From Trileptium ribeirensis (Eukaryota; Nematoda; Enoplea; Enoplida; Thoracostomopsidae), in NCBI GenBank assembly GCA_030248225.1, contig JASANE010018464.1, forward strand, positions 1-64,000: a stretch of DNA of 64,000 nucleotides, in the 5' to 3' direction. Below the pieces are notes generated by a model. It worked only from the letters and a program-made list of their open reading frames with translations. It was not told where the DNA came from and made no database searches. Shown piece after piece: positions 25,001-36,500 of this stretch; position 1 is the stretch's first letter; every line of letters starts with the position of its first letter. Both the position numbers and the translations under genes were made by a program.

Positions 25001-28000
25001 CTTCAGAAAAAATCTGTGACTAAAGAAATCTCCTATTATTCTGATTACCAATGAAGATTTTGGAAACAATCTTTCTCGACAATTTTATATGCCCTGCATA
25101 CCGCACTAACAACCCCTGTCGGCAATATGGGCGTGTTTGCGCCATAACCAGCTTCACAAAAACATTACAACTCGTTAACTCACTAGCGCATCAAACCGAT
25201 TAATATTTTAGTCGACTCGTTGCCGTTCCTAAACTATTCAAATATTTTCGACATTAAACGGTGGTAAACCCAAAAAATTGGAAATTTTGTCACAAAAAAA
25301 GACCGTTTTATGAACTATTAGCTGAGTTCTTAGCTTACCATTTCCAAGCTATTAGCTTACCAAAAATTTCAAAATCTATTCGAAGTTAAACCATATCGGG
25401 CTGGTGGGTATATAATCGAAAAACCGTATTTTCCAGCGTAACCCAGCTAATTCTTCAAACAATGGAAACGCTCAAAAAAACCTGCCAGATCACTTCTCAT
25501 ATTGCCAAAAGGCTGCGCCAAGCATAACTATTGAAATCTCGGGATGCTAGGTCATTCCTTTGGCACTACGCATATTCCCAGCATCGCTTCGTCAGAAGTT
25601 TACGTTTGATAAAAAACCATAATACGGGTTGTCCGGAGGTTGCCAAAACATTCTATTTCCAAAAGAGCGCCTTAAACACGATGACCCGGCCAATGCATGA
25701 AAGCCTAATCAAAATCATGATCCAAACTTCATAACCATATTTCAAAAAAATGACACAAGCTATCCGTGTACTTATTTGGCTACGTCGATATTAGTTCAAA
25801 CATGACACAATATACTAAGCGCCTCGGTCTTAGCGGAATTACCAATTATTGCCAAAAAGGGTTACTATAATTTCTTTAACGAAGAATAGAAAGCGGAACT
25901 TCAGAACCTGACTAAATATATTATCCGCCACAAGACATAGAGGAATGATGGAAATTCGTTTGGGCCAGTCCCATCGAACGCTTAGCTTGAACACAGCCAA
26001 AAATTCTAAACGACATAACTAGGTGACCACATCTTTGCACCATAATCCGTTGTCCATCTTTTCTGTAAAACCGCGGATTTGCCATCAAACTTGGATAGTG
26101 CCTTATTGGCCAACGGTAGATGGGAATGCATTCATCTGAACAGTTATGGACCATCATCTTTCTGGGTATATAAAAAATATGTGTCCATTCGTATATAGAT
26201 AATATTATATGTATACATGAGTGGACCCACTGTTGATGTATCATCGAATTGGGGCGCAATAGTCGCTCCGATTACCGCCGTTTTCAGTAAGGTCAGACAA
26301 GACTCTATTGTGACATCAACCCTGTTCAGCTAAGCCATTGTAGGTGAGCCCCAAAACCCTCTAGTCAAAAAGACAGTGGCGAAGCACCGATTCGTCGTCA
26401 CAGCCCACGCTGCCTAAGACGCCATTTGTGGTTCCCTCAACGCCTGAATTCCATCATCACTTTACCACCACTCAGAGGAAGGCTAGTTGCGTAGAACTGA
26501 GTCAAAACTTGACAGATGTTCATCTGACCAGAGAGCAGAGCATTGAAATAGAAAACCCGCCCACGAAAGCCGTCCCTTACTTGTCCCAACGCTAAGATTA
26601 AGCTTTGCACGGCGCCGTAGCTCGGCCTATCCTATGTTATACCACTGTTCAGTCACATTAGAAGAAAGCGCTGGACCGGGTTTGTAAACTGTTTGAGCGG
26701 ATCAGGTTTCATCATCATACACTGGCTTCTCTTACTTTGAAGGCCACTCCACATACTTGGTGTCCCGGGCCGCCTTGCTTACGAATCGGGATCACCACGC
26801 ACTACGATTACCGCTTCATACGACTGCCTATTGACTACAAACAAGAGACGCATGTTTTTCAAACAACATAAGTCGAGAGATCTCTACATAATAAAAATTC
26901 AGGTCCTGCAAATTGTTTTACATCGCAACGAATTTACATTCCAATGCTGCGACCGCTTAACTGTTCGATTTGGCACAAATACTAACAAGAGAGCAAACAT
27001 GGAATCAGACCATAATTTTCACCGTTAAGCTAGAATTTTTTTGTGAGAATAGAAATGAGGTTTAACCGGGGTCTTCGGGGACGTTGGGAATAACTTACAC
27101 AGAAGCACCCACGTTACAGATTTCTCCGTCTCGGACCAAGCTAACGGTTCAAAAAAGATTCAGGCGGCGAAGTTCATTCGAGATAAAGTTTCTGCTCTCA
27201 AACAACTTATCTTGTTCCCGGATTAAGCTCCATTCGTCTGAACATTATTGTTAAGGCTATAATATGCTTAAGTCGGTAAAAGCACAATTATGCCAAATCA
27301 CACAACTACCTAGGTAGTCGAATGGGCACAAACGGAAATACTCTGCGTGAAAGGAGACTGTCTCAGTTACGCACCCAACAAAATTTTGGAAACTTTCTTT
27401 TGGACATTGACAGTGACGTGGTCGCTGTGACGCCGCAACAATCCGTTTGTCTCACGATCGCACCCAATCCCGCTTCCGACGGATCGTTGTCCACCTGCTA
27501 CCACTGTTACATCGTTGTCCCGCGCCACTGAACCTCCGCCGTTATGGGCGCCCACACCTGGGAAGTGAGATCGTTGCAACCGGGGCTGGACTTCCATACG
27601 GGGCTTGGCTCCCGTCACACCGTCGACGCCTTGAGCTGCAGTACCACGACTTGACAGTGCCACAGTGTTCCGCTGGGACGATTTCCTGCGACGTGTCCAA
27701 TCTGAGTAGTCGTCGTATTCGACCGAGCTCCGCGGGCCAAAGGTGCAATGTGGCAAACCACCACCGATTTCGGAGCAACTATATCCAATTTTCGCGGCAG
27801 AGAAGATACCAGCGGCGCAAATGCTATTGTCTACGGCAGATCCATTGCCATCGGTGCTTACCGACCGATAGATGCTAATATTATCTCTCGGATCTGTTGT
27901 TTTTAGAATTTGCTTAGACTCGTCGTCGATCCCACTTGAACCATGCACGTTTGGTGAGATCGCATGGCTCCTCCCGGTCTGGTTAGTAGGTTTCGCCAAT

Positions 28001-28116
28001 GACGACCCAACGAAAAGCTTTGTGGAATGACGAGCGGCGATCACAGTCACTAGCGTAATGACAACAACCAAATATACCGCCGGCCAGGCTGGCCACAGTT
28101 CAGCGACAAATGTCAT
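18898..28116 (-). CDS. Membrane-anchored CaMKII hub-domain protein, alpha-KAP-like (six exons)
   Basis: Exons 28116-27375, 24760-24665, 22466-22391, 20816-20722, 19666-19540 and 19060-18898 join with every codon phase matching into 1299 nt (432 residues plus stop). Residues about 281-412 are the association (hub) domain of Ca2+/calmodulin-dependent protein kinase II, the part that builds the 12- to 14-subunit ring. Family landmarks seen in order are [63 protein letters not shown] and VHFHRS. Residues about 249-280 match the CaMKII variable linker (GKSG...VKES...D.ET). Instead of a kinase there is a hydrophobic N-terminus (about 7-28) and a serine/glycine-rich stretch (29-247). This is the architecture of vertebrate alpha-KAP, an alternative CAMK2A product that anchors the kinase to membranes. 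An upstream full-length kinase transcript is not excluded, but I recognised no kinase exon. The hub assignment is secure; the first exon is likely. Confidence 0.85.
19540..19666 (-). CDS. Exon 5 of hub gene: INPHVH...AYVRITQY segment
   Basis: 127 nt between TTTTCAG|CG and AA|GTAAGT. It codes the core strands of the hub ([16 protein letters not shown], then [12 protein letters not shown]). Before SRNTK it carries about four extra residues (SAAAIA after FFFEN) relative to the vertebrate sequence I remember. Residues 338-378. Confidence 0.95.
20455..20570. other. Short GC-richer block in the hub-gene intron, possibly SINE-derived
   Basis: Between exons 4 and 5 is a block with a gttcgatctgg motif that vaguely recalls a tRNA box B. 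No box A at the right spacing or cloverleaf was found, so it is not called as a tRNA. Confidence 0.15.
20722..20816 (-). CDS. Exon 4 of hub gene: CDP...FEPEA...FFFEN segment
   Basis: 95 nt between GTTTCAG|A and T|GTGAGT. It codes [20 protein letters not shown] and then [11 protein letters not shown], almost residue for residue the CaMKII hub segment around FEPEALGNLVEG. Residues 306-336. Confidence 0.96.
20995..21560. repeat. Decayed repeat-like sequence in a hub-gene intron
   Basis: The phrase (aa)aaccccctaagtaaaacttttcagcc near 21007 recurs, diverged, near 21159 (aaaaccccgaagtaaaatttttcagcc), each followed by a 'c..gacgtcac/g' block. This indicates two tandem or overlapping copies of an old repeat. 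Class unknown. Confidence 0.4.
22391..22466 (-). CDS. Exon 3 of hub gene: start of hub domain
   Basis: 76 nt between GTGTTTCAG|CG and AC|GTGAGT. It codes [20 protein letters not shown] and the following YATY, matching the first helix of the CaMKII association domain (consensus K-x-E-I-I-K-x-T-E-x-L...GDFEAYT). Thr280 and Thr305 are split across the exon joints. Confidence 0.95.
23470..23830. other. Intronic block with ORFs on both strands, no product recognised
   Basis: Both strands stay open for 60-98 codons (plus 23502-23798, minus 23445-23627). The content (ggaagtagcaaaaaatgcc, gggcgaaagctagg) looks like interspersed repeat rather than a gene. It lies between hub-gene exons 2 and 3 and no phase-compatible splice sites were seen. 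Confidence 0.3.
24665..24760 (-). CDS. Exon 2 of hub gene: CaMKII-type linker
   Basis: A pyrimidine-rich acceptor (AATTTTAG|GC) and a consensus donor (A|GTAAGT) bound 96 nt coding residues 249-279. The order GKSG, then a Lys/Asp stretch, VIKES, a Thr/Ser stretch and an acidic end (DDHE) parallels the linker just before the CaMKII hub. The exon joint falls inside the Gly of GKSG; from memory this is the same area where alpha-KAP joins the shared CAMK2A exons. Confidence 0.88.
25900..26620 (-). pseudogene. Possible decayed Tc1/mariner-like remnant in hub-gene intron 1
   Basis: On the minus strand one frame gives [11 protein letters not shown] near 26520, like the WSDE block of Tc1-type transposases. 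Another frame further on gives [12 protein letters not shown], loosely like the W-P-x-S-P-D-x-N-P block. The frames are broken and no inverted termini were found. The resemblance is weak and could be chance. Confidence 0.2.
27375..28116 (-). CDS. Exon 1 of hub gene: membrane anchor and low-complexity linker
   Basis: The ATG at 28116 is preceded directly by an in-frame TGA, so translation should start here. Residues 7-28 are hydrophobic ([16 protein letters not shown] core), with E6 before and R29/H30/K33 after, which by the positive-inside rule favours a cytosolic C-terminus. Residues 29-247 are rich in Ser, Gly, Arg and Asp with no domain I recognise. R-x-x-S sites at Ser87, Ser146, Ser147 and Ser231 fit the CaMKII target consensus. 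The donor G|GTGCGT at 27375 leaves phase 1, which exon 2 accepts to give Gly248. The open frame runs only a few codons past the donor. A faint likeness to gamma-glutamyltransferase (GSAVD...CAAGIF...GGG) is probably chance. Confidence 0.7.
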
Positions 28117-29150
28117 TCAGCCTGAGCGAACGACAAGACCTGCAGGTGTATTGCTGATCGAAAATCATGGGTTAACCCATCACAACGCTCCCACGATTCC
28201 CAATTACTCATACTCTAGTGCCATACTTGACAAAAATATCCAAGATAGCTTGACTGGACGTATGCATGGGAACGTTTAAATATCGATGTACTTTAGCAAA
28301 GTGATGCGTTAACCAATAGTTAATCGAACAAATGAAATAAGCGATACGAAACTGTCAATTAATTAAATATGAGTCAATGAACAAAAGTACCACCGTCAAT
28401 ACTAATTCTTGTCATTTCACACGGCTGCGACCCAACCGTAAAGACCCCAAATAAGATCGCGGTTGGGATTTATTTTCTTTTTACAAAATTGGCAGTCTTC
28501 AACCAAAATTAAAAAACCACCAACCCACGTTTATATATAATTGCTTTCCTGGTTAGGTCGTGGTGAGCTAAGCATAAGTTTGAGATACCAACACAGTCCA
28601 GGTTTTTAAAACTCCTAGTTTATCAGTAGGATCTATCGATTTCCAATTCAGCTTATCTCTCCGATACGGGTAAAATAAGCAACCAGCACACAGCGTCGGT
28701 AAGACATAGGTAGCTTTTCCGGGTAACTTTATAATGCTCAAACACTCGTTAAACACTGAAGTCCGATCTAGTCGCATCGTGCGCTCGGCTGAAATAGTGC
28801 TCAGTTTCCTGTTTTGCCGTAGAATCATTAGGTACCCTGTTCCTTAAATAAAATTTTTGACTCTCGTTCATTTTACGGTATAAAGTTTCAACATCGGATA
28901 CTTGAGGCCTACAATTCTCAAAATCAGCAACTCAAAACGATAATTCCGTTATTTGCTCATCAGGCGATCACGATTGCCGCGCCTGCACGTTTCGGCTCAA
29001 AGTCCTAACCCAAATTTTGTGCTGATAAATCTGCCGGAACACGAGGGGAAATAATTGGTCCTCACATTGAAAAGAATCGCAGATTCAGGGCAACCATTTT
29101 GTAGTGTCAATAGATGAACTCACGGGCGTTCCTAAGACAATCTCCATTAT
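28117..29150. other. Upstream region of the hub gene
   Basis: About 1 kb between the first hub-gene exon and a minisatellite. It should contain the promoter if exon 1 is the true first exon, but I could not fix a TATA box or initiator. No other gene was recognised. Confidence 0.35.
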
Positions 29151-29698
29151 CTGACACAGGTCAAGGGCGCATGTGCGAAAAGATCTGAGAGAAGAACTGG
29201 GTATCGATCATTTTGTAATCTGACACAGGTCAAGGGCGCATTTGCGAAAAGATCTGAGAGAAGAACTGAGCATCGATCATTTTGTAATCTGACACAGGTC
29301 AAGGGCGCATGTGCGAAAAGATCTGAGAGAAGAACTGAGCATGGGTCATTTTGTAATCGACACAGGTCAAGGGCGCATGTGCGAAAAGATCTGAGAGAAG
29401 AACTGAGCATGGGTCATTTTGTAATCGACACAGGTCAAGGGCGCATGTGCGAAAAGATCTGAGAGAAGAACTGAGCATGGGTCATTTTGTAATCGACACA
29501 GGTCAAGGGCGCATGTGCGAAAAGATCTGAGAGAAGAACTGAGCATGGGTCATTTTGTAATCTGACACAGGTCAAGGGCGCATGTGCGAAAAGATCTGAG
29601 AGAAGAACTGAGCATGGGTCATTTTGTAATCGACACAGGTCAAGGGCGCATGTGCGAAAAGATCTGAGACAAGAACTGAGTATCAATCATTTTGTAAC
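29151..29698 (+). repeat. Minisatellite, 68-69 bp unit, 8 copies
   Basis: Units begin gacacaggtcaagggcgcat at 29153, 29222, 29291, 29359, 29427, 29495, about 29563 and 29632. Copies differ at only a few sites (gggtc/cgatc, atgt/attt, one-base indel ctgac/cgac). Minus-strand ORFs across it (29147-29410, 29435-29686) are artefacts of the array. Confidence 0.97.
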
Positions 29699-29899
29699 CA
29701 TTATACGATTATGTGCTTGCTGCTTACCAAGTGTCAATATATACAATGTACATGCTTTAACATTTGGTAAAATTTTCGGGGGGTTAACCTACATGTTCAT
29801 CACATACACGACTCATCAACTTGGCATATTTCTGGGAAGACGGTTGGTGCCGGACATATACAGGTACACGACTGACCGACTCAACATACTTCTGGGGGT

Positions 29900-29975
29900 A
29901 TGACCTACTTAGCTGTCACCCCCCCCCAGACATATTTCTGGGGCTGGGCATATGCCCATGTTTGTACCTATGCAT
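29900..29975. repeat. C-rich degenerate short repeats
   Basis: A run of nine or more C is flanked by repeated 'acatacttctggggg' / 'acatatttctgggg' phrases, the remains of a short local tandem repeat. Confidence 0.4.
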
Positions 29976-30106
29976 AGCTGACGAAATTAACGCGAACTAA
30001 AAATTGAGAACCGTTACATTGGTTAGACTCTATTTTCCAAACGCACGCCTTCGATTAAAAATTTGGGCTGAAGTCGTTTTCACAGACCGTCTAGTGTATT
30101 GATGAT

Positions 30107-30325
30107 CGACGGTGTGCCAAAAAAAGTACCCGCGCCCTAATTAGTTACACAGCTTAATCGACGGTGTGCCAAAAAAGTACCCGCGCCCTAATTAGTTACA
30201 CAGCTTAATCGACGGTGTGCCAAAAAAAGTATCCGCGCCCTAATTAGTTACACAGCTTAATCGACGGTGTGCCAAAAAAGTACCCGCGCCCTAATTAGTT
30301 ACACAGCTTAATCGACGGTGTGCGA
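30107..30325 (+). repeat. Minisatellite, 53 bp unit, about 4 copies
   Basis: Four nearly identical units starting cgacggtgtgccaaaaaa and ending ttacacagcttaat, plus the first bases of a fifth (cgacggtgtgcgataaag). Units differ by one A in the A-run and a cc/tc change. Confidence 0.95.
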
Positions 30326-30329
30326 TAAA

Positions 30330-33300
30330 GAAAACCGCTATCTTTTTGGCTTCAATGAGGGCTGCGTTTTCAGTCCAACGCTAATGTCGTTTGTGGGCAA
30401 TGTTCTTATCAACATAACGAGTGAATCACAGCTGAATGGGAAAAATTGATTGATCGCTATTTAGATTTGTTTCATCATTCCGGGCTATGTCTTTAATTTT
30501 CAGGTGAGTGGTCCGGACGGAAATTGCTCAACCGTACTTAGTAACTAGGTTCTCGTGGTAAGAACGATGACCAACCAATATTTGGCAGTAACTCAACTAT
30601 GAAGGATCTACTGGATACATGTTCAAGGTCCCAGGTCTTAGGCGGTTCGCCCTTCCAGAGGGGGTCGAACGGTCGGACGGGGAGGAGGACGCTGGACGGC
30701 AACCCCAGTACGCCTTATGAGCGTATATGGGTCTACTTGTTTAAAATAGCTCTATAACGCAACAGTCAACAACGAACCAGCAATAATCGTAGCCACAATT
30801 AACAAAAAAAAGGCGCTGTTTAAACAAAAGCTAAAGAACAATGAGGTTCGCTACTGGCTTACAGAAGTTAAACCCAAAAGCCTACTGACGTTGGCTAAAT
30901 ATGCCGGAAACAAACACCAATTAAAGTGTCGGCTGTTCAATACGTCACCACACCACAACTTTGTAAAACAAATATATAGTTGACATGGTTAGTTGCGGAA
31001 TTTCCCTTGTTAGCGTTTAGCTAAGCAAAAAATATTTTTTTTCTTTTCGTAAAAAAACACAAATGGATCCGCGGATGGATGGATTTGAGAAATTTTTTGT
31101 TAGACACATCATTTTACCGCTCATCCTTCCGCTCCGTCATTGCTAAAACGCCCCAAAACTGATATTTACTGATTACTTTGTCGTTCCGAGATTTTCACCT
31201 ATAACTATTCTTAGCGCTAACATTTGACTCAGAGAGGGTTAAAAAACTGATTTTGACTAACGGTGCCAAACCAGACTGGCTTTGGGCGAGTCCATGTACG
31301 TAAATCAAGTTGCTGACGAATGCACGTTGTACAGCATTTTAGCAGTTTTTGAACTCTCTCGGCTTTGCTCAAAATGATTGCCTTGGGGCCAATAAATCCG
31401 TTCCCAATCGGGAAGCTGGTGGGTTGCAGAATATGGTTACTACTTGCTCGCAAAATGGCAAAAAGCATACTTGTAGTTGGATCTCCGACTCTCGTTTTTG
31501 AGAAGCTATTTTTTGGCTTAACCCAGGTGGTTAGGCAAGATGCTTAGTTAACGCATATACAACTTCGGGGCGATCGTATTGAACGGCTCAGGTGCAACAG
31601 AGATGTCGTTTCGGCTTGTTTTGCAATGTACGAGTTGCAGTCGAAATAGGAAAATGAATAATAACCAAAATTGGGAAACATTTTACTTAAAAGAAACTAG
31701 AAGTTTTAGCTTCTTCATTCAGCTAATTTAATAATCGATCTACAAAAGTATATTTTTAAACAAGGCTCAATTGGGAACCTCAGCGATGAACACAGACTAA
31801 CCGCATTCGTTAGGATAGAATAGTTTGCCGCAAGTTAAGCAGAAACAGTAAGTTAGTTTCTAACTTAAATTACGGCACAGTTACCCAATTCTGAACTACG
31901 GGCTACTTCAGAAATCTCATATTTGATTGATTAACGTTATTTCTTTTGCCTTACAAAACCGGTTTAGTGAGGTGTAAATGTGTGTTGGGAAGCTATTGTT
32001 CGTTTCTGTGTTCGTCAAATAACATTAACAATAGCGTTTCAGTTATTTATGGTTTGTTAGATAATTTAGACTGGAAAACTTTTATATATTACAAAATACA
32101 CCATTATACCGATATCCAAAAGTCTTGAAGCCGGAACTTGGATTCCGGCTAAAATTATTCGGAAAAGTATTTCCGGTCACTTCTGGCTTGATATATAGGG
32201 TCGCCAGTGCTTGCGGGCACGCTACGGATGTCCCGGACAGACGACCAAGAATAGATGAGCCCGTTGTCCAACTGCTTGCCAATCGTAGCGACTCCAAAAG
32301 GAATGGGAAGGCGATACATGATCGTGATCAGAAACGAAAAAAAAACCAACCCCCTCCAGCTTGCAACAATAATTAGGAAACCATTAGAATAATTATACAC
32401 AAAACAAGTTTACAAATTCAACAATGCGCGGCACAAACAATACGTAGCGACAAAAACACAGCTCAGAAACATCGTTCCCCGAAAAGTGTGAGATGATAGA
32501 GCTCGCACGACAAACGATATTCGAACAAGCGGCTAATAGTCTTCGTCACACAACAGAGAAGCGAAAACTGAGTTTTATCGCAAAATCAAAACAGCAATAG
32601 CTTTTAGTTTCCAACAAAGAACAGACAACATAAGACGAAGCTAACGTCCGGTGGGTTATTCGGCGAGGGACAATCATCATGGTCAGCAAGGGGACTACCC
32701 GACTCGACCCCATCACTCGTGACTGTCGTAGCAGCTGCGCAAACGCCATCATTAGTAGTAGATTAAAACCACATAATACAATGTCTAAACGGTTCATTTT
32801 TCGATATTTTCTTCAATGTAACTTTTTCTGAAAAGTAAGATGGGACGCTGGCTCAATTTTTGAAGCCTGGCTCAATTTCAGCACTATATTTCTTACAAAA
32901 ATTATTAACCTGTACGGATGTCTTGGGTAATTAATTGGTACAAATTTCGCAAAGCACTATCCCTGATTTGAATATATAATGCAGAAGCTAATTTTAGTAT
33001 TACTATTTTAGTAATCGATTACTGAGAAACGTCCATAACTATAATGGTTACAGAAAAGCCTGGTCAGAAACTGCAATACCCAACTGTGAGGCATCTACAT
33101 CACATAGATCCAATATATAATACCAGAGACCAACGTTTGTCCTTAAAGTGTGCAACTCGGCCTTCGACTTTCAAATGAACATAAATGAAAGAGGACTTGC
33201 CGAAAATTGCTATCCTCAAAACGGGGATGAAATGCAATGAATCATTTGCTATATACTGCGGCTTCTACCCGAGCGTCCTTTAGCATAGCTCCGCGAATAG

Positions 33301-33410
33301 TGTATGAGAGCCACAAAAGCTACCAACTGAGACCCAAATTCGCAGCAGTGGCCTAGTTACCTTGAATTGCTCCAAAATTTTTAATTTAGACAACCACTAA
33401 AATAACTCAC
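30330..33410. other. Stretch without a recognised gene
   Basis: Several ORFs under 85 codons occur on both strands (for example near 31.3, 32.2 and 32.7 kb). None has a motif I recognise or clear phase-compatible splice sites. The minus frame at about 32640-32760 (TNDGVCAAATTVTSDG...) is protein-like but lacks a good acceptor. Confidence 0.35.
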
Positions 33411-33509
33411 CATAAGGCCATCGATGCAGGGCTTTCGGCTTAATGGTCCACCCACAGCTAGTACATGGAGCTCTGGCCATACGTTGAATGTCCCCACTTT
33501 GGAGGGTTG
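33411..33509 (-). CDS. Candidate 99-nt exon, product unknown
   Basis: A good acceptor (GCTTTCAG|C) and donor (ATG|GTGAGT) bound exactly 33 codons, open in phase 0 (QPSKVGTFNVWPELHVLAVG and so on). A second frame is also open. The end (AVGGPLSRKPCIDGLM) faintly recalls the last strand of a laminin G repeat, but without neighbours this is not a call. No partner exon was identified. Confidence 0.3.
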
Positions 33510-36500
33510 CTGAAAGCAGCCTTTCAAATTACTCCGCAAAACACGCAGCAGGGGACCGCTGGGCATTTCGAAATGCCGGTCAACGATCGTGTTTTAGCCA
33601 TTTACTAGATTCGATAAGAGAGAAGCCATTACCTAAAAACCTGCTAGACTTAGGCTCCGTTCACACGTCAAAAGGTCAACTTTTGAGTTGACAAACGTTA
33701 ATAGCATTGCGAGAGACATTTCCCATTTCGTTTCTTGCAAATGTAGGATACCCCTGGGAATCATAACAACGCTTCCAGGACACGACATGGGTAGAAGTTA
33801 GACATGTAAGCGCATCCTACAAAACCGAAATGAATGAATCAAGTCAGCGTTGTGATCGCTTACAATCGGTCCAAACTTCGCAAAACCGGTAGCCGGGCAC
33901 CCTCGAGAAATGTTTATTGCCAAAATTTAGCCCCCACAATACTAACGACGTACCTACCAACCGATACCTTATCGAATTAATTGGCCCATCGTTCCTCACA
34001 AAACTTACTTGTGAAACTTTTGAAAATTTTTTGGGGCCAACTTTTGGTATTTTTTGACCTTTCGCTCATACAAAGTTGTGTCTGATGAGAGAATTCAGCA
34101 CTGCAGTATCAAATTTATGATCCCATGCTTCCTTTTGATTTCTAAAAACGTAGGTGGATCCGCAAATGTCCAAAATCAGGAAATGATCAATTTACGTCAT
34201 GCCTGGAAGAATTTTTGGAGAAAATCATTGAAGCAGCGAAAACATAAAGCTGTGTGCACAATCACGTTCTATTTGGCGTTGAACAAAAGCTGAGGAGAAG
34301 CCCATCTATCCCACGGTAAGCTATGCATGCCACACCCGTATGACAATGGGGTTTTAGTTCACACAGTTGATCAGTATGTACTTGAAGAAACTTGGCTCGC
34401 TCCATATCAATCATACTACGGCTGATGCTATTATTGCGTTGCCGAAGTTTCACACTACCGCGACGAGGCTATATTCCTCACAGAACGTTTTTGAAAATTA
34501 TATTCAAGCTTTTCTCGAAATAAAAATTCTCAAAATTCCTCTTGTTTGAGCTAGTGATCTGTGCTTCGTCGCTGAGTATTTTTAAAACTAGGTTATACAA
34601 AACGACGCTGAATGTTCGTGGTTCTTGCGGGCAATTTATTAACGTCCACGTTCACCCACAGTTGGAAGCGGGGTAAGAAATTCTGCCCGGGCGCCGAGCC
34701 TTATGAAACTGCTACAAAAACGCAGTCAGAGCTTAGGCAATCCCTTCTGGACTGCAAAGAAAATGTTACTGCTATAAGCACACAACACGAAATTTACAGA
34801 ACTATTAACCATCTCTTTGTCCGCTTTCATAAGCACTACGTGCGGTGAACACACAACCGTCATTCCCAAGCCAGTGATATTGCTCCGCGCCGTCTCACTG
34901 TCCACTCTGAATTACCCATTTCTTCTACCAAACGAGTTGTGTCCAGTCTCACTGCAGTGTTGGTTTTCATTTTTTTTTCTTTTTCGAATGTATATAATTG
35001 TGATAACATAGGGAGATCACATAATAGACACAAAAACACAATTAAAAGCTATTATAATCCGCTTAGCCAGCTACAGCCGCAAACCCGAACTCAAACCTAC
35101 CGCAATAATATCGCGGAGCGAGCTGTCATTGTTGCCGGGGCGCCGCGCTATCTGCAAGATGTCGACAGCCAAGCAACAATACGCTACTCAGCAAAGTATC
35201 GATGCGACGACATCAGAAGCGTCGCGGCACCATACATTGCCCGTATATCCGACCAAGAGAGAAAAATGTCAACGCCGGCTATCGACATCTGGGATGTGAT
35301 TTTAGTAGCTGGGTGGTTCGACTGGAGGCGGCGTGCTCATCAGTCGGGCTGTTTTTTCGGCCATATTTGACCTGGCACAGGGGTTATACCCGCGTAAATG
35401 TCCTTTGTGAAATTTGTCCATTCGGATTGTCGTTGAAAAACCAGGCAAGGCTAATTTTAACCTTTTTGTTGAATTCGCCACCAAGCTGTCTCTGGAACGT
35501 CGATCTTTTTTCATCCGTGACATATGTCTCTTTGGCAGTGGAACTATGTATAATTTCCACAACTTATCGTCCCCGTGCATTGCTAGAATTAGTAACCCAA
35601 AAAATAGTATTCCCGTTTCGTGATTTTAGCATTGGTTTTAAAACAGAACCAATCTTGGTGATTGCGGTGTACAAAACGCAATTTATTCACGGTTGCAGGG
35701 GTTTGGTAGTGAAATAGAACCGAAAACTAGACACACCAATTTATTCGATACTTAAAGCAATTGCCCAAGCTTTCTTTAGTTGTCTGTGTTCTTTCCAGTC
35801 ATGAGAAAGACAACTCTTGCGGTACCCCGTTAAGGTTTATGTGACCGGCATTTTCAAATCGAATGAACATTATTTCTGGGTTCATTTGCTTTACAATATA
35901 TCCGTTGACAAGGCCTCGCCTTTAAGCTCGATTGAGAATTTCCAGTTGGAATTTCACTGCCGGGTATTCTACATGCATGTTGTGTACATTCATATTTATT
36001 TACACATATCTCGTATATATGTCTAACAATTCTGACAGATTCCCCTCCCCATTGATATGATCATCATTAAATGATCATGATCACCAAATGTAGTTTGCGA
36101 CACAACGGTGTAGTAATTAAACTAATGTCATGACATTTTTGCCATCAATCACACACAGCTACTATACCATCATCGTACATAATGGATGTTCTATATACAC
36201 AGCCACATGATTCTATTATACATGCAAACATATAGTGTAACACAAATATATACAGATATAAACATGGTGTTCGGGAGCGCCACGTACCTCTGTCCATGAG
36301 CAAAAGGCACAATATCTTTCCTTGATACATTGCAGTCTGTGGCTCGCTCTTTACGTCGGCAGATAAAACCAATTAATTACCGGTGACAACTACTGTTCCA
36401 AAACTATTTCTTAACCGGTTCCCCTTTCTAACCTATTTATTGAATATTCTTGGTTGCTGCAAATTCACACTTGAAATTTTTTATCGACTATTTCGTTGTG

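Noticed and set aside
27780..27860. Gamma-glutamyltransferase-like motif in hub-gene exon 1 (GSAVD...CAAGIF...GGG)
   Set aside because: Order and spacing are wrong for that family, the rest of the protein gives no support, and the exon continues into the CaMKII linker.
27542..27878. Plus-strand ORF of 143 codons (27447-27878) and second minus-strand ORF
   Set aside because: They are shadows of the longer minus-strand exon, and only that exon's frame joins the CaMKII linker in phase.
29147..29686. Repetitive protein (SFRTCALDLCRLQND...) on the minus strand
   Set aside because: It is translation of a 68-69-bp minisatellite; the unit length shifts frame and there is no start or splice context.
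35100..35720. Overlapping ORFs up to 171 codons on both strands
   Set aside because: Three frames are open over the same GC-richer patch, none with a recognised motif or consensus splice sites, so no frame can be preferred.
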